Positions 1 to 9,899 of a DNA stretch of 64,000 bases are shown here, piece by piece (within the stretch, counting starts at the first letter, position 1; the number at the start of each line of letters is the position of its first letter). The position numbers and the translations under genes are program-made. Origin of the DNA: Vanessa cardui. Taxonomy: Eukaryota; Arthropoda; Insecta; Lepidoptera; Nymphalidae. The notes beneath the pieces are model-generated. The model was not told the DNA's origin and searched no databases. It worked only from the letters and a program-made list of their open reading frames with translations. Location: NCBI RefSeq assembly GCF_905220365.1, contig NC_061140.1, positions 12,774,501-12,838,500 on the forward strand, given 5' to 3'.

Positions 1-493
1 GTTTTTCATATATACTAGGATTCCTAAAGTTCTTTTTATCTTGTATAATTTTATTCATGTCGAGGCCTTCTGTCATCATGCGGCTGTAAAACTTAGCTAT
101 TGTGTCTTGTAATTCCTTGGGACATTTCCCCTGAGGCTCAGGGGGTATAAGAACTCCATCTTCGGAGTCCTCAGGTTCAGAACGAGGAATGGCCTCATCG
201 GTGTCAGTCTCCATTGACAATCTCCTCATGTCATCTTGATTTTCAGTACTTGGTGACAAGGGTTCTTCGTCAGATACAATTGTGTCATCGACATATGAAA
301 CAAGTCTTCTTTTAGGCGAAACGGGTGCTGATGCTGTTTGTTTTGTTTCGTCTACATTTTTTGGACTGGTGGGTAGCGATTGTGTGATACTAGGTTCTTC
401 TTTATCTGGTGTCTGCTGGCCATCTTCCATATCCTCCTCGCCTTCGGAATCTGTGTAAGTCGCTGTGAGAGATGCTAACGCCTGTGAAGTCAT
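1..493 (-). CDS. SAP30BP: SAP30-binding protein homologue, N-terminal part (partial)
   Basis: Reading the minus strand from the ATG at 493-491 gives 164 uninterrupted codons plus one base to the window edge. Residues 1-113 are acidic, Ser/Pro-rich and low in complexity (EGEEDMEDG; SDEEPLSPS). From about residue 115 the sequence matches the HCNGP domain of SAP30BP: IPPEPQGKCPKELQD, then GLDMNKIIQDKKNFRNPSIYEK, close to the human protein as I know it. SAP30BP is a nuclear protein linked to the Sin3/HDAC co-repressor and, in recent work, to splicing of short introns. The rest of the gene lies left of the window. It is divergent from TRAPPC11, with 738 bp between the start codons. Confidence 0.9.
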   Translation of the reverse strand, partial: MTSQALASLTATYTDSEGEEDMEDGQQTPDKEEPSITQSLPTSPKNVDETKQTASAPVSPKRRLVSYVDDTIVSDEEPLSPSTENQDDMRRLSMETDTDEAIPRSEPEDSEDGVLIPPEPQGKCPKELQDTIAKFYSRMMTEGLDMNKIIQDKKNFRNPSIYEK

Positions 494-1231
494 TTTGGTA
501 AACAAGATCGACTAGGTCGTAACTTCCAGGGTGTTTCAATTTCGTTAGTAGATTTAAAGATTCGTAATGATATAACCCATTTATTAATAAAACTTGAGTT
601 TTCTAATTATTTTTAATTTTTACCAAGTAATTGTAAAGGTTATTAAATAGCTTTTGACATATGTTGTTTACTGATTTTTGTCTATATAATAGATTAACTG
701 ACAGCAAATGACAATTGAGTATTGACATGAAACATATCTTATGCAGAGTACAAAATCAATACGGTATTAATATTATACAATTTTAAATAGTATATGATAA
801 AAGCATACAAAAAATTTAACACATTTTTATCATACTTATTAAAAAATATACAGAGTTATATTCATATAGTCTTTTTTTTTATTTCAAGTATTACAATTAA
901 ATGAATTTACCTTATAAATAATTTAATGTAGCCTTATAACTCATAAAAATGATGTCACAATATTTTCGTAAATACTAATTGAAAATTATGTTACAGTTAC
1001 ATACTGTTTCAAAACTGAAGAAAACATGAAACATCTGCAAAGTGAATCGCAATGCTGTTAACCGTCAGAATTCTTGAAGTTTTTGACATTTCTCGGTTGA
1101 CGAGATATGATGGGGTGTTGGAGTTGGCCAATGTGAAATATAAATTATATATCCTATTTGTACATATTGTGATATGAAAAAATAATCTGTTTTATTTCTG
1201 CCACACGGCTTCTTCAAAGTAAACTTCTATA
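494..1231. promoter_or_regulatory. Divergent intergenic/5' region between SAP30BP and TRAPPC11
   Basis: This AT-rich 738-bp gap separates two start codons on opposite strands, so it must hold both 5' UTRs and both promoters. I see no convincing TATA box in a useful position and no ORF. Homopolymer tracts occur near 873-890. Non-coding 5' exons could be present but cannot be seen without transcript data. Confidence 0.5.
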
Positions 1232-4200
1232 ATGGCTACGCAGCCGAGTGACAACACGGAGTTTCCGCCCGATATTATCCTGAAACCCTTGGCTCTAATC
1301 GGACTCTCAGGTTTGGACACTGTAAACAATGCCATTCATAAAACAATTTGGGACGCATTTTCCAATAATAGACGACCGGACCGCGCCTCAGTTAGATTCA
1401 AGTTATTAAATAACACATTTGAATTTCCTGTCGTTAAACCAAAAAGAAACTCATATGAGTGGTATATTCCCAAGGGAATATTAAAGAAAAATTGGATACA
1501 AAAACGCGTATCCCTAATACCTGCCCTCGTTGTTATCTTTTATGATATGGAATGGAATGATCCCCAATGGAATGAAAAGATTATCGAATGCGCATCACGA
1601 GTCCAGTCAATCCGTGCGGCGGTAGAAGGGCACGCCACTCGAGTCGCAGTCGTGGTAGTCCAGAGTGGTCTGTCGCCTCCCCCCTCTGAATATATGTTGG
1701 GAGCAGAAAGAGCTCAAGCCCTTTGTTCTGCTTGTGAAATACAATCGAAATCACTATTTGTTCTTCCTCATAGTGACCACTTAATGGGGTACATAATAAG
1801 ACTAGAAAATGCCTTTTATGATATTGCACAGAATTACTACCACCATGAAACGAAAAACATCAAACAACACAGAGATCATTTGAATAAAACAACCCATCAC
1901 TATTTATTTGTGCGACATCAATTTAAGTTAGGGTTTTTGAATGAACTGAAGCAGGACTTGAGTACAGCCCATAAGCACTACATGCATGCTTACAATAACT
2001 TACTGGAGACGAGACAGGTCGATACCAATATACATGAAATAAGAACAGTGGCTGGGTATATCAATTATAAACTGTGTAAGTTGCTGTTTGCTCTAAATCT
2101 AGCCAGAGATGCCATTGCACAACTTAAATCACATGTTGAGAGGTACAAAAATAGAATAGGTCCCACTGAATTGCTCTTTGAACATTATGCTTGGATTGCT
2201 AGGCAGTACAGTGCATTTGGAGAATTATTTGATGAAGCTATCAGAGTTGGGCTACCTGGTATTCAGTCCCAACACCCAGGATTCTATTACCAGCATGCAG
2301 CTCAATTCACAGTTAAGAGACGTCAAGCAATGAGATCAGTTTGCTGTGAAGCTCAGCAGTATCCTCCACCTCCAGATCCCATGGAGGGTATTGTTGAATT
2401 TTATGGGCAAAGGCCTTGGAGACCAGGAAGACTCAGTGCTGACCCTCATGATCCTCAAAAAGAACAAGCTGCAATACTTGCACTCCAGTACAATGAAAGG
2501 GTTTTTAATCATTCTGCCGTTATAATAAGTTTTCTAGGTAGTGCAATTTCTCAATTTAAGACATTCCACTCCCCTCGGATGAGAAAACAGCTAGTAGTTG
2601 AAATGGCAAATGAGTATTATTACTGTGCTGATTATGGTAAAGCCCTTACTCTACTCTCTCATATGCTCTGGGATTACAGAAAGGAAAAATGGTGGTTTTT
2701 AGCCTCTCATGTTTTAAATAGAGCGTTGCAATGTGCATATCTGTCAGCAAAAATACAGGACTATATCCAGCTGTCAGTTGAGGCACTGTCAAAGAATATT
2801 CAAGTGCCAAATAATGATAAAGACAGAATTTTCAGGAATATAATTTCTGTACTTAATTTAAATGTACCAGCTCCAGAACCTGATCTGCCAGCCTCTTCTC
2901 AGGGTAAAGCATTGGAGTTGTGGGGTATGGCCATTGATAAGGAACCATATATTGTCACTATAGATATGGTCAATATTGCTAGTTTCTTAGAAGTAAAACC
3001 TAAATTCAAGCAACAAAAATACAGAATGGATGAATTAATTGAAATTGAAATATTTGTACGACTTACATATAATACAATGCTTGAAATTAAAACAGCCATT
3101 CTAACAATATCCTCAAACACAGAAACTATTGAAATACCAATTACTGATAATGACAATTCAATTATAAAACTAGAAGGCTGTAGTGTTAAGAAGTTTTTGT
3201 GTAAATTCAAAACAAATCCTCATGATAATGGATCGGAGTTAAGCATAAAAAATGTGTCATTTGTTCTTGATTCCGATAAAAAAAGAAAGATCATCATGAA
3301 TTTCAAAATAGAAGACAATAAAAGCTTACCCATTATACATCCTGAGCTACTACATTTCATACTGAGCCCTAAAAATGATTATGAATTTGATTGTATTGTG
3401 CCTTTGACTACAACATCTATTACTAGTAGAGAGTGTAGACTATCAATAGGAATTGATAATGCAGCACCAGCTCTTCAAGGAGAATGGTTCCCTACAACAT
3501 TTACTGTGACTAATAATGAAGATAGTTTGGTCTATGACATGACAATAGTTGTTTCACTTTTGAGCTCTCCTGACAATGCCAATCCTGAAACTGTAACAGA
3601 ATTGAGCTTTAAAGAAGGTGAACCACAGTCTCTACCTTTGAAAATCCTTATAGGTAATGTAAATAAGGCTGCAACTTATTCAAATACATTTTATTTGAAG
3701 ACCAACAGAACCGCAACGGTAACAGTTCAAATTAAAGTGTCATATAACATAGACCTGAATGAAACTCCTAAACTTGAATGTGTTAAAGATTTTACTACAA
3801 AAATTTCAGTTATCAAGCCTTTCGAAGTATCCACAAACTTTGTTACAATGAACTTCAAACCTGTCTCCAAGTGCTTTGTAGATGATCCATTTATAGTTAT
3901 GCCTCAAATAAAGATTTTAAGTCCATGGGATTTACTTATTTTAGATACTGAATTAGAAACTGTGGATTGCTTCAAATATGCTGATGACAAAAAACCACCT
4001 TCTTGTATAAGTAATTTACAAGTAGCTGAAAAAAATATTGCATCTGATGCTATATGCATCCAAGCCAAACATAAGCCGAAAGATCTGCCTACAAGGGTTG
4101 GCTTGTACAACATAAGGTGGCGACGGAAAAGCAATACTGATGGCAGCATTGTTATGAGCAGCACTGCATTGTCCGGAATTACTATAGATGACTGTCCAAT

Positions 4201-4543
4201 TTCAATTGAAGTTAACTACCCTGAAGTGGTTGATTTGCAGACGTCTGTTCCATTAAAATGTACTTTGATTGGAAATACCAATACAACAATCAGGCTCAGT
4301 CTATCAGTGGAAGGAACGGATGCTTATATGTTTTCGGGGTATAAAAAGTTTTCCGTAACAGTGCCCCCAAAGGACAAAGTTGAGCTATGTTACAATATTC
4401 ATCCATTAGTTGCTGGTAATACTGTACCTCCTAGAATAAAAGCTACAGTTCTCGGCGAAAATTCTAGACAAGAGGTTATTAAGGAAATGTTTGAAAAAAT
4501 CTTTCCTCAAAATATATTTGTTATGCCTAAATATAATAAGTAA
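1232..4543 (+). CDS. TRAPPC11: Trafficking protein particle complex subunit 11 (TRAPPC11/gryzun/foie gras)
   Basis: Single-exon ORF of 1103 residues, close to the usual animal length (human is about 1130). The N-terminus carries near-diagnostic stretches: GLSGLDTVNNAIHKTIWDAF, SYEWYIPKGILKKNW, SLFVLPHSDHLMGYIIRLEN and NKTTHHYLFVRHQFKLGF. The foie gras helical repeat region lies at about residues 250-530 (AIAQLKSHVERY, LFDEAIRVGL, PGFYYQHAAQF). A beta-rich Gryzun region fills the C-terminal half. TRAPPC11 is a scaffold of metazoan TRAPPIII, which acts in ER-to-Golgi transport and autophagy and has been tied to N-glycan precursor synthesis. The ATG at 1232 is chosen because homology begins within about 15 residues. 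No intron is present. The gene converges on PSMB1. Confidence 0.96.
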   Translation: MATQPSDNTEFPPDIILKPLALIGLSGLDTVNNAIHKTIWDAFSNNRRPDRASVRFKLLNNTFEFPVVKPKRNSYEWYIPKGILKKNWIQKRVSLIPALVVIFYDMEWNDPQWNEKIIECASRVQSIRAAVEGHATRVAVVVVQSGLSPPPSEYMLGAERAQALCSACEIQSKSLFVLPHSDHLMGYIIRLENAFYDIAQNYYHHETKNIKQHRDHLNKTTHHYLFVRHQFKLGFLNELKQDLSTAHKHYMHAYNNLLETRQVDTNIHEIRTVAGYINYKLCKLLFALNLARDAIAQLKSHVERYKNRIGPTELLFEHYAWIARQYSAFGELFDEAIRVGLPGIQSQHPGFYYQHAAQFTVKRRQAMRSVCCEAQQYPPPPDPMEGIVEFYGQRPWRPGRLSADPHDPQKEQAAILALQYNERVFNHSAVIISFLGSAISQFKTFHSPRMRKQLVVEMANEYYYCADYGKALTLLSHMLWDYRKEKWWFLASHVLNRALQCAYLSAKIQDYIQLSVEALSKNIQVPNNDKDRIFRNIISVLNLNVPAPEPDLPASSQGKALELWGMAIDKEPYIVTIDMVNIASFLEVKPKFKQQKYRMDELIEIEIFVRLTYNTMLEIKTAILTISSNTETIEIPITDNDNSIIKLEGCSVKKFLCKFKTNPHDNGSELSIKNVSFVLDSDKKRKIIMNFKIEDNKSLPIIHPELLHFILSPKNDYEFDCIVPLTTTSITSRECRLSIGIDNAAPALQGEWFPTTFTVTNNEDSLVYDMTIVVSLLSSPDNANPETVTELSFKEGEPQSLPLKILIGNVNKAATYSNTFYLKTNRTATVTVQIKVSYNIDLNETPKLECVKDFTTKISVIKPFEVSTNFVTMNFKPVSKCFVDDPFIVMPQIKILSPWDLLILDTELETVDCFKYADDKKPPSCISNLQVAEKNIASDAICIQAKHKPKDLPTRVGLYNIRWRRKSNTDGSIVMSSTALSGITIDDCPISIEVNYPEVVDLQTSVPLKCTLIGNTNTTIRLSLSVEGTDAYMFSGYKKFSVTVPPKDKVELCYNIHPLVAGNTVPPRIKATVLGENSRQEVIKEMFEKIFPQNIFVMPKYNK

Positions 4544-4641
4544 ATTGTATTAGATTTGTTGATCCTTCAGGTTGAGATTTGTAAATAGTTATGAACAAAT
4601 ATGTAATTATATTGTAGTTACCCTGTAATTATTATTCTTAG

Positions 4642-4712
4642 AATAAATTCAGTTAATTGTTTTTATGTCTGTTTTGTTAACAGAAGGTATTAAAGTTCTT
4701 ATTGAAAATAAA
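4642..4712 (+). terminator. Poly(A) signals of TRAPPC11
   Basis: AATAAA occurs at 4642-4647 and again at 4707-4712, about 100 and 165 bp after the TRAPPC11 stop codon. Either could direct cleavage. The second lies only 51 bp from the PSMB1 stop codon. Confidence 0.6.
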
Positions 4713-4721
4713 CAAGAATAT

Positions 4722-4743
4722 TTTATTTTTACAAGTCTTTATT
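4722..4743 (-). terminator. Poly(A) signals of PSMB1
   Basis: Read on the minus strand, AATAAA occurs at 4743-4738 and 4727-4722, 20-36 bp past the PSMB1 stop codon. The 3' UTR is very short and its end nearly meets the TRAPPC11 transcript end. Confidence 0.6.
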
Positions 4744-4762
4744 TAATAAAACACAGTATTCA

Positions 4763-5461
4763 TTAATCTTTACGAAGTTCAAATTTCTCCTCCTGGATGC
4801 CATTTGCTGTAATGATCAGAATGTAGATACAGTCACCAGTGTAGATGTCACGTTCAGCTGCACTGATGAACACATCCTTTAACAGGGCTAAGGCTTTTTC
4901 TCTTGACAAAGGCACCTCTGTCACATTTTGCATATTTTTCAAACCTATCTGGTTGTCCAATAGAGGTTGCAACTGAGCACCAGCAGAACCGCCAGCACGG
5001 TAATTAGATCGTTCGCAATGACCAATAGGATCATAACTGTACACACATCCTTTTCCATCAGCATCTAAGCCAGCCAAAACATTGGAAATATAATATGGAA
5101 AGAATCTCTTGTAGTATAACATAGTAGACAGCATCTGAGCTACAGCAGGCGTTGACATTGCTTTATTATGTTCATGTTGATACATCTGCATTCTGGCGTG
5201 CAGTAACCGAGTGAGAGTCAGAGTATCACACCAACATCCTGTGGCTCCGAGCACAGTTTGATCGGACAGTTTGAAAAGTTTCTTCTGTTCTCTTGTGTAG
5301 ATGGAGAAGCCGGTACTCAGCCGAGTGTCGGCTCCGATCACAGCGTAGTCTTCACCGGCGATGGCCACAACGCTTCCACCGTTGTCTGCGTAAGGTTCGA
5401 AACGATGTTGTTTAGCGCCGGGTACTGCATATTCCGGAAAATTTTCGTTCATGCTGAGCAT
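4763..5461 (-). CDS. PSMB1: 20S proteasome subunit beta type-1 (beta-6)
   Basis: Intronless ORF of 232 residues, near the normal length for beta-6 (about 235-241). It matches PSMB1/Prosbeta6 throughout: NGGSVVAIAGEDYAVIGADT, STGFSIYTREQKKLFKLSD, AMSTPAVAQMLSTMLYYKRF, QPLLDNQIGLKNMQN and KDVFISAAERDIYTGDC, ending in the family-typical LRKD. Beta-6 is a structural member of the beta ring of the 20S core. The N-terminal Thr nucleophile of active beta subunits is replaced here (NGGS), as expected for this inactive subunit. The ATG at 5461 gives the usual short propeptide. It is convergent with TRAPPC11 and divergent from DAD1, 420 bp between start codons. Confidence 0.96.
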   Translation of the reverse strand: MLSMNENFPEYAVPGAKQHRFEPYADNGGSVVAIAGEDYAVIGADTRLSTGFSIYTREQKKLFKLSDQTVLGATGCWCDTLTLTRLLHARMQMYQHEHNKAMSTPAVAQMLSTMLYYKRFFPYYISNVLAGLDADGKGCVYSYDPIGHCERSNYRAGGSAGAQLQPLLDNQIGLKNMQNVTEVPLSREKALALLKDVFISAAERDIYTGDCIYILIITANGIQEEKFELRKD

Positions 5462-5881
5462 TTTGGTTATTTAAATATAATATTATCAACGCAAAAACTT
5501 ATTTAAGGTAATGTTAGAATAATGACATGCACAAAATAATGATGAACAATTTTGACAATAGGTAAATGACAAGCAGTTTCGACTTTAGTTTGTTGACAGT
5601 TATTTCATTTTACGTTAAAATTAAATTTTTATAAGGATTGTCTTTAGTGATACGATGTACAAATAACTTATTTCTTCATAACATAGTGGGCTTCAGCTTA
5701 TTCAATAAAATAATAAAACACTGTTTTTATAAACAAGCAAATTACATTGTATAATTTGATAATCTGTGATACAAATGTACACGTCAGTAACTAGTTTGTA
5801 CGTCAAAATACGTCAAAGCAAAAGCAAGAAAAGCCGGAGTATCGCAGTAATTTCAAAAAACAAATCGTATTTAAGAGAAAA
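5462..5881. promoter_or_regulatory. Bidirectional promoter region PSMB1/DAD1
   Basis: This 420-bp gap carries the 5' ends of both PSMB1 (left) and DAD1 (right). Three CGTCA half-sites cluster at 5780-5815: CACGTCA at 5780-5786, ACGTCA at 5800-5805 and ACGTCA at 5810-5815, about 65-100 bp upstream of the DAD1 ATG. The first reads TGACGTG on the minus strand, the core of ATF6/XBP1-type unfolded-protein-response sites. Function is inferred; only the motif cluster is seen. Confidence 0.45.
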
Positions 5882-6329
5882 ATGACGTCTCTTGCATCTG
5901 TTATTCCAAAACTTTATCAAGAATATACAACGAAGACTTCTAAAAAGCTTAAAATCGTTGATGCATATTTATTGTACATCTTTTTAACGGCAGTTATACA
6001 GTTCGCGTATTGCTGTCTTGTCGGCACATTTCCGTTCAATTCGTTTCTTAGTGGATTTATCTCTACAGTCAGCTGCTTCGTACTTGGAGGTAAAACAATT
6101 GCTATACATTTATAACCCGAAAAGTGAATATAGTCGTTTGCTACAAACGATTGTGTTTATGTTTATTTAAAATAACCTTATTAATGTCTTCTTTACAGTT
6201 TGTTTGAGATTGCAAGTAAACCCAGAAAACAAGAGTGAATTTCAAGGATTGAGCGCTGAACGAGGATTTGCGGATTTCATATTTGCACACCTTGTGTTAC
6301 ATATAGTGGTCATAAACTTTATTGGATAA
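5882..6329 (+). CDS. DAD1: Oligosaccharyltransferase subunit DAD1 (defender against cell death 1)
   Basis: Two exons: 5882-6089 and 6199-6329, separated by a 109-bp intron with donor GTAAAA and acceptor TTTACAG. The joined CDS encodes 112 residues, against about 113 in vertebrates. Diagnostic segments are LKIVDAYLLYIFLTAVIQF and GTFPFNSFLSGFIS in exon 1, and VCLRLQVNPENKSEFQGLS and FIFAHLVLHIVVINFIG in exon 2. DAD1 is a small three-helix membrane subunit of the ER oligosaccharyltransferase that stabilises the complex during N-glycosylation. Read-through of the intron would end after 77 residues, so splicing is required. Confidence 0.96.
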
Positions 6330-6334
6330 ATAAA
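6329..6334 (+). terminator. Poly(A) signal of DAD1
   Basis: AATAAA overlaps the TAA stop codon of DAD1, which would leave an extremely short 3' UTR. A later AATAAA near 6942 could serve a longer transcript. Confidence 0.45.
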
Positions 6335-6968
6335 TATCTATTATAATAATTGAAATTACTTATATTACTTTTCAAATACAGATGTAAACAGTCAAATTGA
6401 GTTTTATTAACATTTTTCCAAGAGAAAGAGGTTGAATAGTAAGTTTTCAAGTTATCTATCATAAATCAAAGAGAAGGAAAAAGGATGCAAATGGTTTGGA
6501 CTGGGTTGTTGTTGAGGGAGAAAGGAGCACCTTTGATGGTTGATAAATTATGTTTGAATTATGATCATATACAAAAAATTAATTTTTCACAGAGTATGAT
6601 ATGGATCAAGTAATTTCATATAATAGTTTCGATACTGATCCAGTAGACAGTATCTTTTAATATGAGTTAGCTTAAATTTTCATTTTCAATTAATTTATTA
6701 CATAGAATATCATTTAATCTCTCCACTGTAAGTTGATTGACAGAAAAGCTCAACTCATTTATATTCAAATTAAAACTGATGTTGTGGGGTAAGGTGAAGT
6801 GAGTAGAGGAAAGAAGCAGAAATTCTGATTTTATATTTAGAATGGTTTTGTATAAGGAAATGACGTTTGAGAAAATAAGAAAACCGATTTGAAACTGATG
6901 AACTAATAGTATTCATAATAGCAATGTGTAGTGTGATTTGAAATAAAAGGTTTCATTTTTAAAGTATC
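6335..6968. other. Intergenic spacer, DAD1 to AMFR 3' end
   Basis: AT-rich DNA with no ORF or recognisable repeat. It separates the convergent ends of DAD1 and AMFR. Confidence 0.4.
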
Positions 6969-9219
6969 TTTATTTTTGACTAGTTTTCAATCAATAATAG
7001 TTACATGTATTTAGTGTAATAAAATGTAAATTCAATAAAGTATACAGCCTCATTCATCAATCATCAGTGTCCTGTACTTTTGCTACAGGATTATTATGAG
7101 GCTATACATTTTACAAAATACCTAAATATCAATGTCACAAAAATAAAAAGACAAGATTAAAGAGTACATTATTATCATTTAAACATAAGTACAGATATAA
7201 TGAGCTTTCAGGGGAAATTATTTCATGAATATATGTAACAACATTTATGTAACATCAAATCACTACATAGATATATTTGTAATTCACTAACCGCTATGTA
7301 CTCTGTCAAGTTTTAATCGTACAATTTTAATTGCAATCATTAATTTATAAAGATAAAACATTTATAGTCAGACATATATTTCCTTTTAATTAGATCCTTG
7401 AATGCCACTCGGGTTTTAGCACGTGTTTATGTAACAACAGCGCCCAATTGTACACTGGATGTATTATTTGGGAGACATTCCTTACACGGAGAGATCGACC
7501 TATGATTGTGCACCAAAGTGGTTTGTCTGAAATACATCTACACACATCAATTTAGTGCTATTCTAACTATTTTATTATCAACATAAAGATCAATTATCAT
7601 AACTATTATTAAAACGGTATAAAAAAATTGTAAAATTAGAAAAAGAAACAATATATAATATTTTTATAAGGATACAATTACTTTTAGTGGAATAAAAGCA
7701 CGGCGATCGCCTTTGGATAAAACTTTTAGTATAACACGTCGAATACGCTAGATTATATGGTATTTAATATTAAAATGTTTTAATACAATAATATCCATAA
7801 GAACAGTTATTATATCGATTACATATTCAACCGCTACTACGTCTTAACGAGTTAAAAAGGAGTTCAATATATCATTAAAACCTATGGACAATTTTAATCG
7901 ATACTGATATAAATTGAAATGTCACATTAGAAAAATACACTCTTAATATAGTAGAAAAAATAAGTCGCTTGCTTCTGACTACTCGCATTGACAAAATAAT
8001 TACAATAATAATATATTTACAAATAAGCTTCTACGAGTCGTGACTAGGGCTGCCAATTGCTCAACCATGGCCAGAAATTGGCCCTGATTATATTTGTGGG
8101 AGGGGTGATAAGGGGGCAAGGCCAGTCCACGGTCAACGCGGACGTCTAAGTCCCTGGCCGAGTCCCGGGGTGCAGTCCCATGGCAGCCCCAGCGTGACGC
8201 AATGCAGCGCGAATGGACAATAATGAACGTCGTAGTATTTAAAAGTCATCGAAGCTACATCAATAACACTCATCACAATATATCACTAACAACATTAAAA
8301 CTAACACTTAAATTTATATCCTCCCGTTTATCTAACATCGAGTTTTAATAAATAAGAGCATATTATATCACATTCATTTAACATAGAGTCGTGGACACAC
8401 ATCGAGTTACAATATTATATAAAAACACCTGAAACGGACAGATTATTCACTGGGACAGGGTGGGGACACGAGATGTCAGTCGCTACACAGCGGTAAGGCG
8501 GTCACGGAAACACTAGGCGTTATCATAGCTAGCGATACTCGAGGCTTCCATCGTACCAGCGCACCAAAATATTGTCCCTTGTCAAATTTCCTCCTACGAA
8601 GACCACGTCCAACTCGAGTACCTTCATAGATACATTTAAATAACACTCGTACAAAATGTGAACAAAACTCGTGAAAGTTGCTGCCGCTAAAACACTCGAA
8701 AAGTATATTTTCGCCCGAGACTACTATTATAATTGACAATTTTTAGTTGAGAACGAAAATTAGTTTCATTGGACTCCGAATGCTTCGATTTGTTAACATT
8801 CTGCACGAGCGCCGGGTGACACACCACGTGACTACAGTAGTGTAACATATAAAAGGTGCTCGCTCGCACCTCTACGGTAACATTAGTATTACATACATAG
8901 CGAAAATCAGCCTTAACTCTATTACATAGCTCTCTCTCTCTCTTGCACGTGAGTCACCGTCACAGAGGAACACGCGAGTCGTCGTGTGGGTTAAGCGGGG
9001 GACACAGCATTTCACACACAGACGAGACCCAAAAAGTTTATACAAATATTAATTTTTTTGACTTCCTGAAGTTAAATTTTGAGTAACGGTCCGGAGGCAT
9101 CGATTCGTATAACATTCATATATTTTGAACAAATCTCAAGAGGCGGCCGGCGCCTAGGGCGGGGGCGGCGGGCGCGGCGCGCGCGGCTGCGCGAGGCGCG
9201 TGAGGATGTGGCGGAACAC
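6969..9219 (-). other. Probable long 3' UTR of AMFR
   Basis: Downstream of the AMFR stop codon I find no further gene. On the minus strand AATAAA appears at 6974-6969 followed by a T-rich stretch on the plus strand, a plausible distal poly(A) site; other candidates exist (for example near 7567). The stretch is mostly AT-rich with a distinct GC-rich, self-complementary block at about 8047-8190 and a mixed-composition part at 8760-9010. The UTR end is inferred. Confidence 0.35.
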
Positions 9220-9382
9220 TCAGCTGCGCGGGCTGCGCTGCGGCGGCGCCGGCGCGGCGGGCGCGGCGGGCGCGGCGGGCGCGGCGCGGCGCCGCAGGAA
9301 GCGCGCGCGCGCGGCGGCGCGCAGCTCGGCCTTGCGGCGCTGCAGCGCGGCCTCGCGCTCCGCCGCCGTCGCCGAGAACGCG
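9220..9382 (-). CDS. AMFR: AMFR exon H (last coding exon): UBE2G2-binding helix and C-terminus
   Basis: Acceptor CCCGCAG before 9382; stop TGA at 9222-9220. After a junction codon shared with exon G it encodes a helix, TAAEREAALQRRKAELRAA then ARARFLRRR, which aligns with the human G2BR (UBE2G2-binding region). The tail is an Ala/Ala/Pro repeat made by tandem 9-bp GC-only units near 9250-9292, then SPRS and stop. The separate C-terminal VCP-interacting motif of vertebrate AMFR is not seen. Confidence 0.85.
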
Positions 9383-9449
9383 CTGCGGGCGGGGAGCGTT
9401 AGTGGTGTGGAAACATTCACTGGCTCTAGGCTCACAAATGAGTATTTAC
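9383..9449 (-). other. AMFR intron G-H (67 bp)
   Basis: A very short intron with donor GTAAAT and acceptor CCCGCAG. It is more AT-rich than both flanking exons, consistent with definition by base-composition contrast. Confidence 0.7.
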
Positions 9450-9538
9450 TTCTCTGCGGAGCCGCTGTCGTCGGGCGCGTCGGCGAGCAGCGGCGCCTCG
9501 GCGTCGGCCAGCGCGCGCGCGGCGTCCTCGGGCGCGGG

Positions 9539-9572
<34 letters not shown>

Positions 9573-9834
9573 AGGCGGCCCTCGAGGATGTTGTCGATGG
9601 TGAGGTGCGCGGAGCGCGACACGGCCAGGTCGTCGAGCAGCAGCGCGCGCGGGTACTGCGGGAACAGGCGCTGCACCTGCTCCACGAGCGCGGTGGTCTC
9701 GGCGGAGGGGTCGGGCGCGGGGCGGGGCGCGGGCGCGGGCGCGGTGGCGGCGGCCAGGCCCGGGCCCAGGTCGACGCCCGCGCGCCGCGTCACCTCCACG
9801 GAGAAGCTCGGCAGCCAGGACACGTAGCGGGAAC
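9450..9834 (-). CDS. AMFR: AMFR exon G: CUE domain
   Basis: Acceptor CGTCAG before 9834, donor GTAAAT after 9450. It opens with SRYVSWLPSFSVEV, which continues HFDG of exon F exactly as in vertebrate AMFR. A CUE-type ubiquitin-binding helix bundle follows (VEQVQRLFPQYPRALLLDDL, then TIDNILEG). The rest is Pro/Ala-rich low-complexity linker coded almost entirely by GC-ending codons. Confidence 0.92.
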
Positions 9835-9899
9835 CTGACGAAATATTCGAGTGCGACATTGTAATGGTTTCACGGGATGTATGCGAGTGCGAAAAGGAG

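Noticed and set aside
9079..9838. Several overlapping open frames on both strands (60-210 codons)
   Set aside because: GC-rich DNA has few stop codons; only the minus-strand AMFR frames match known domains. The others are shadows rich in Arg/Ala/Gly.
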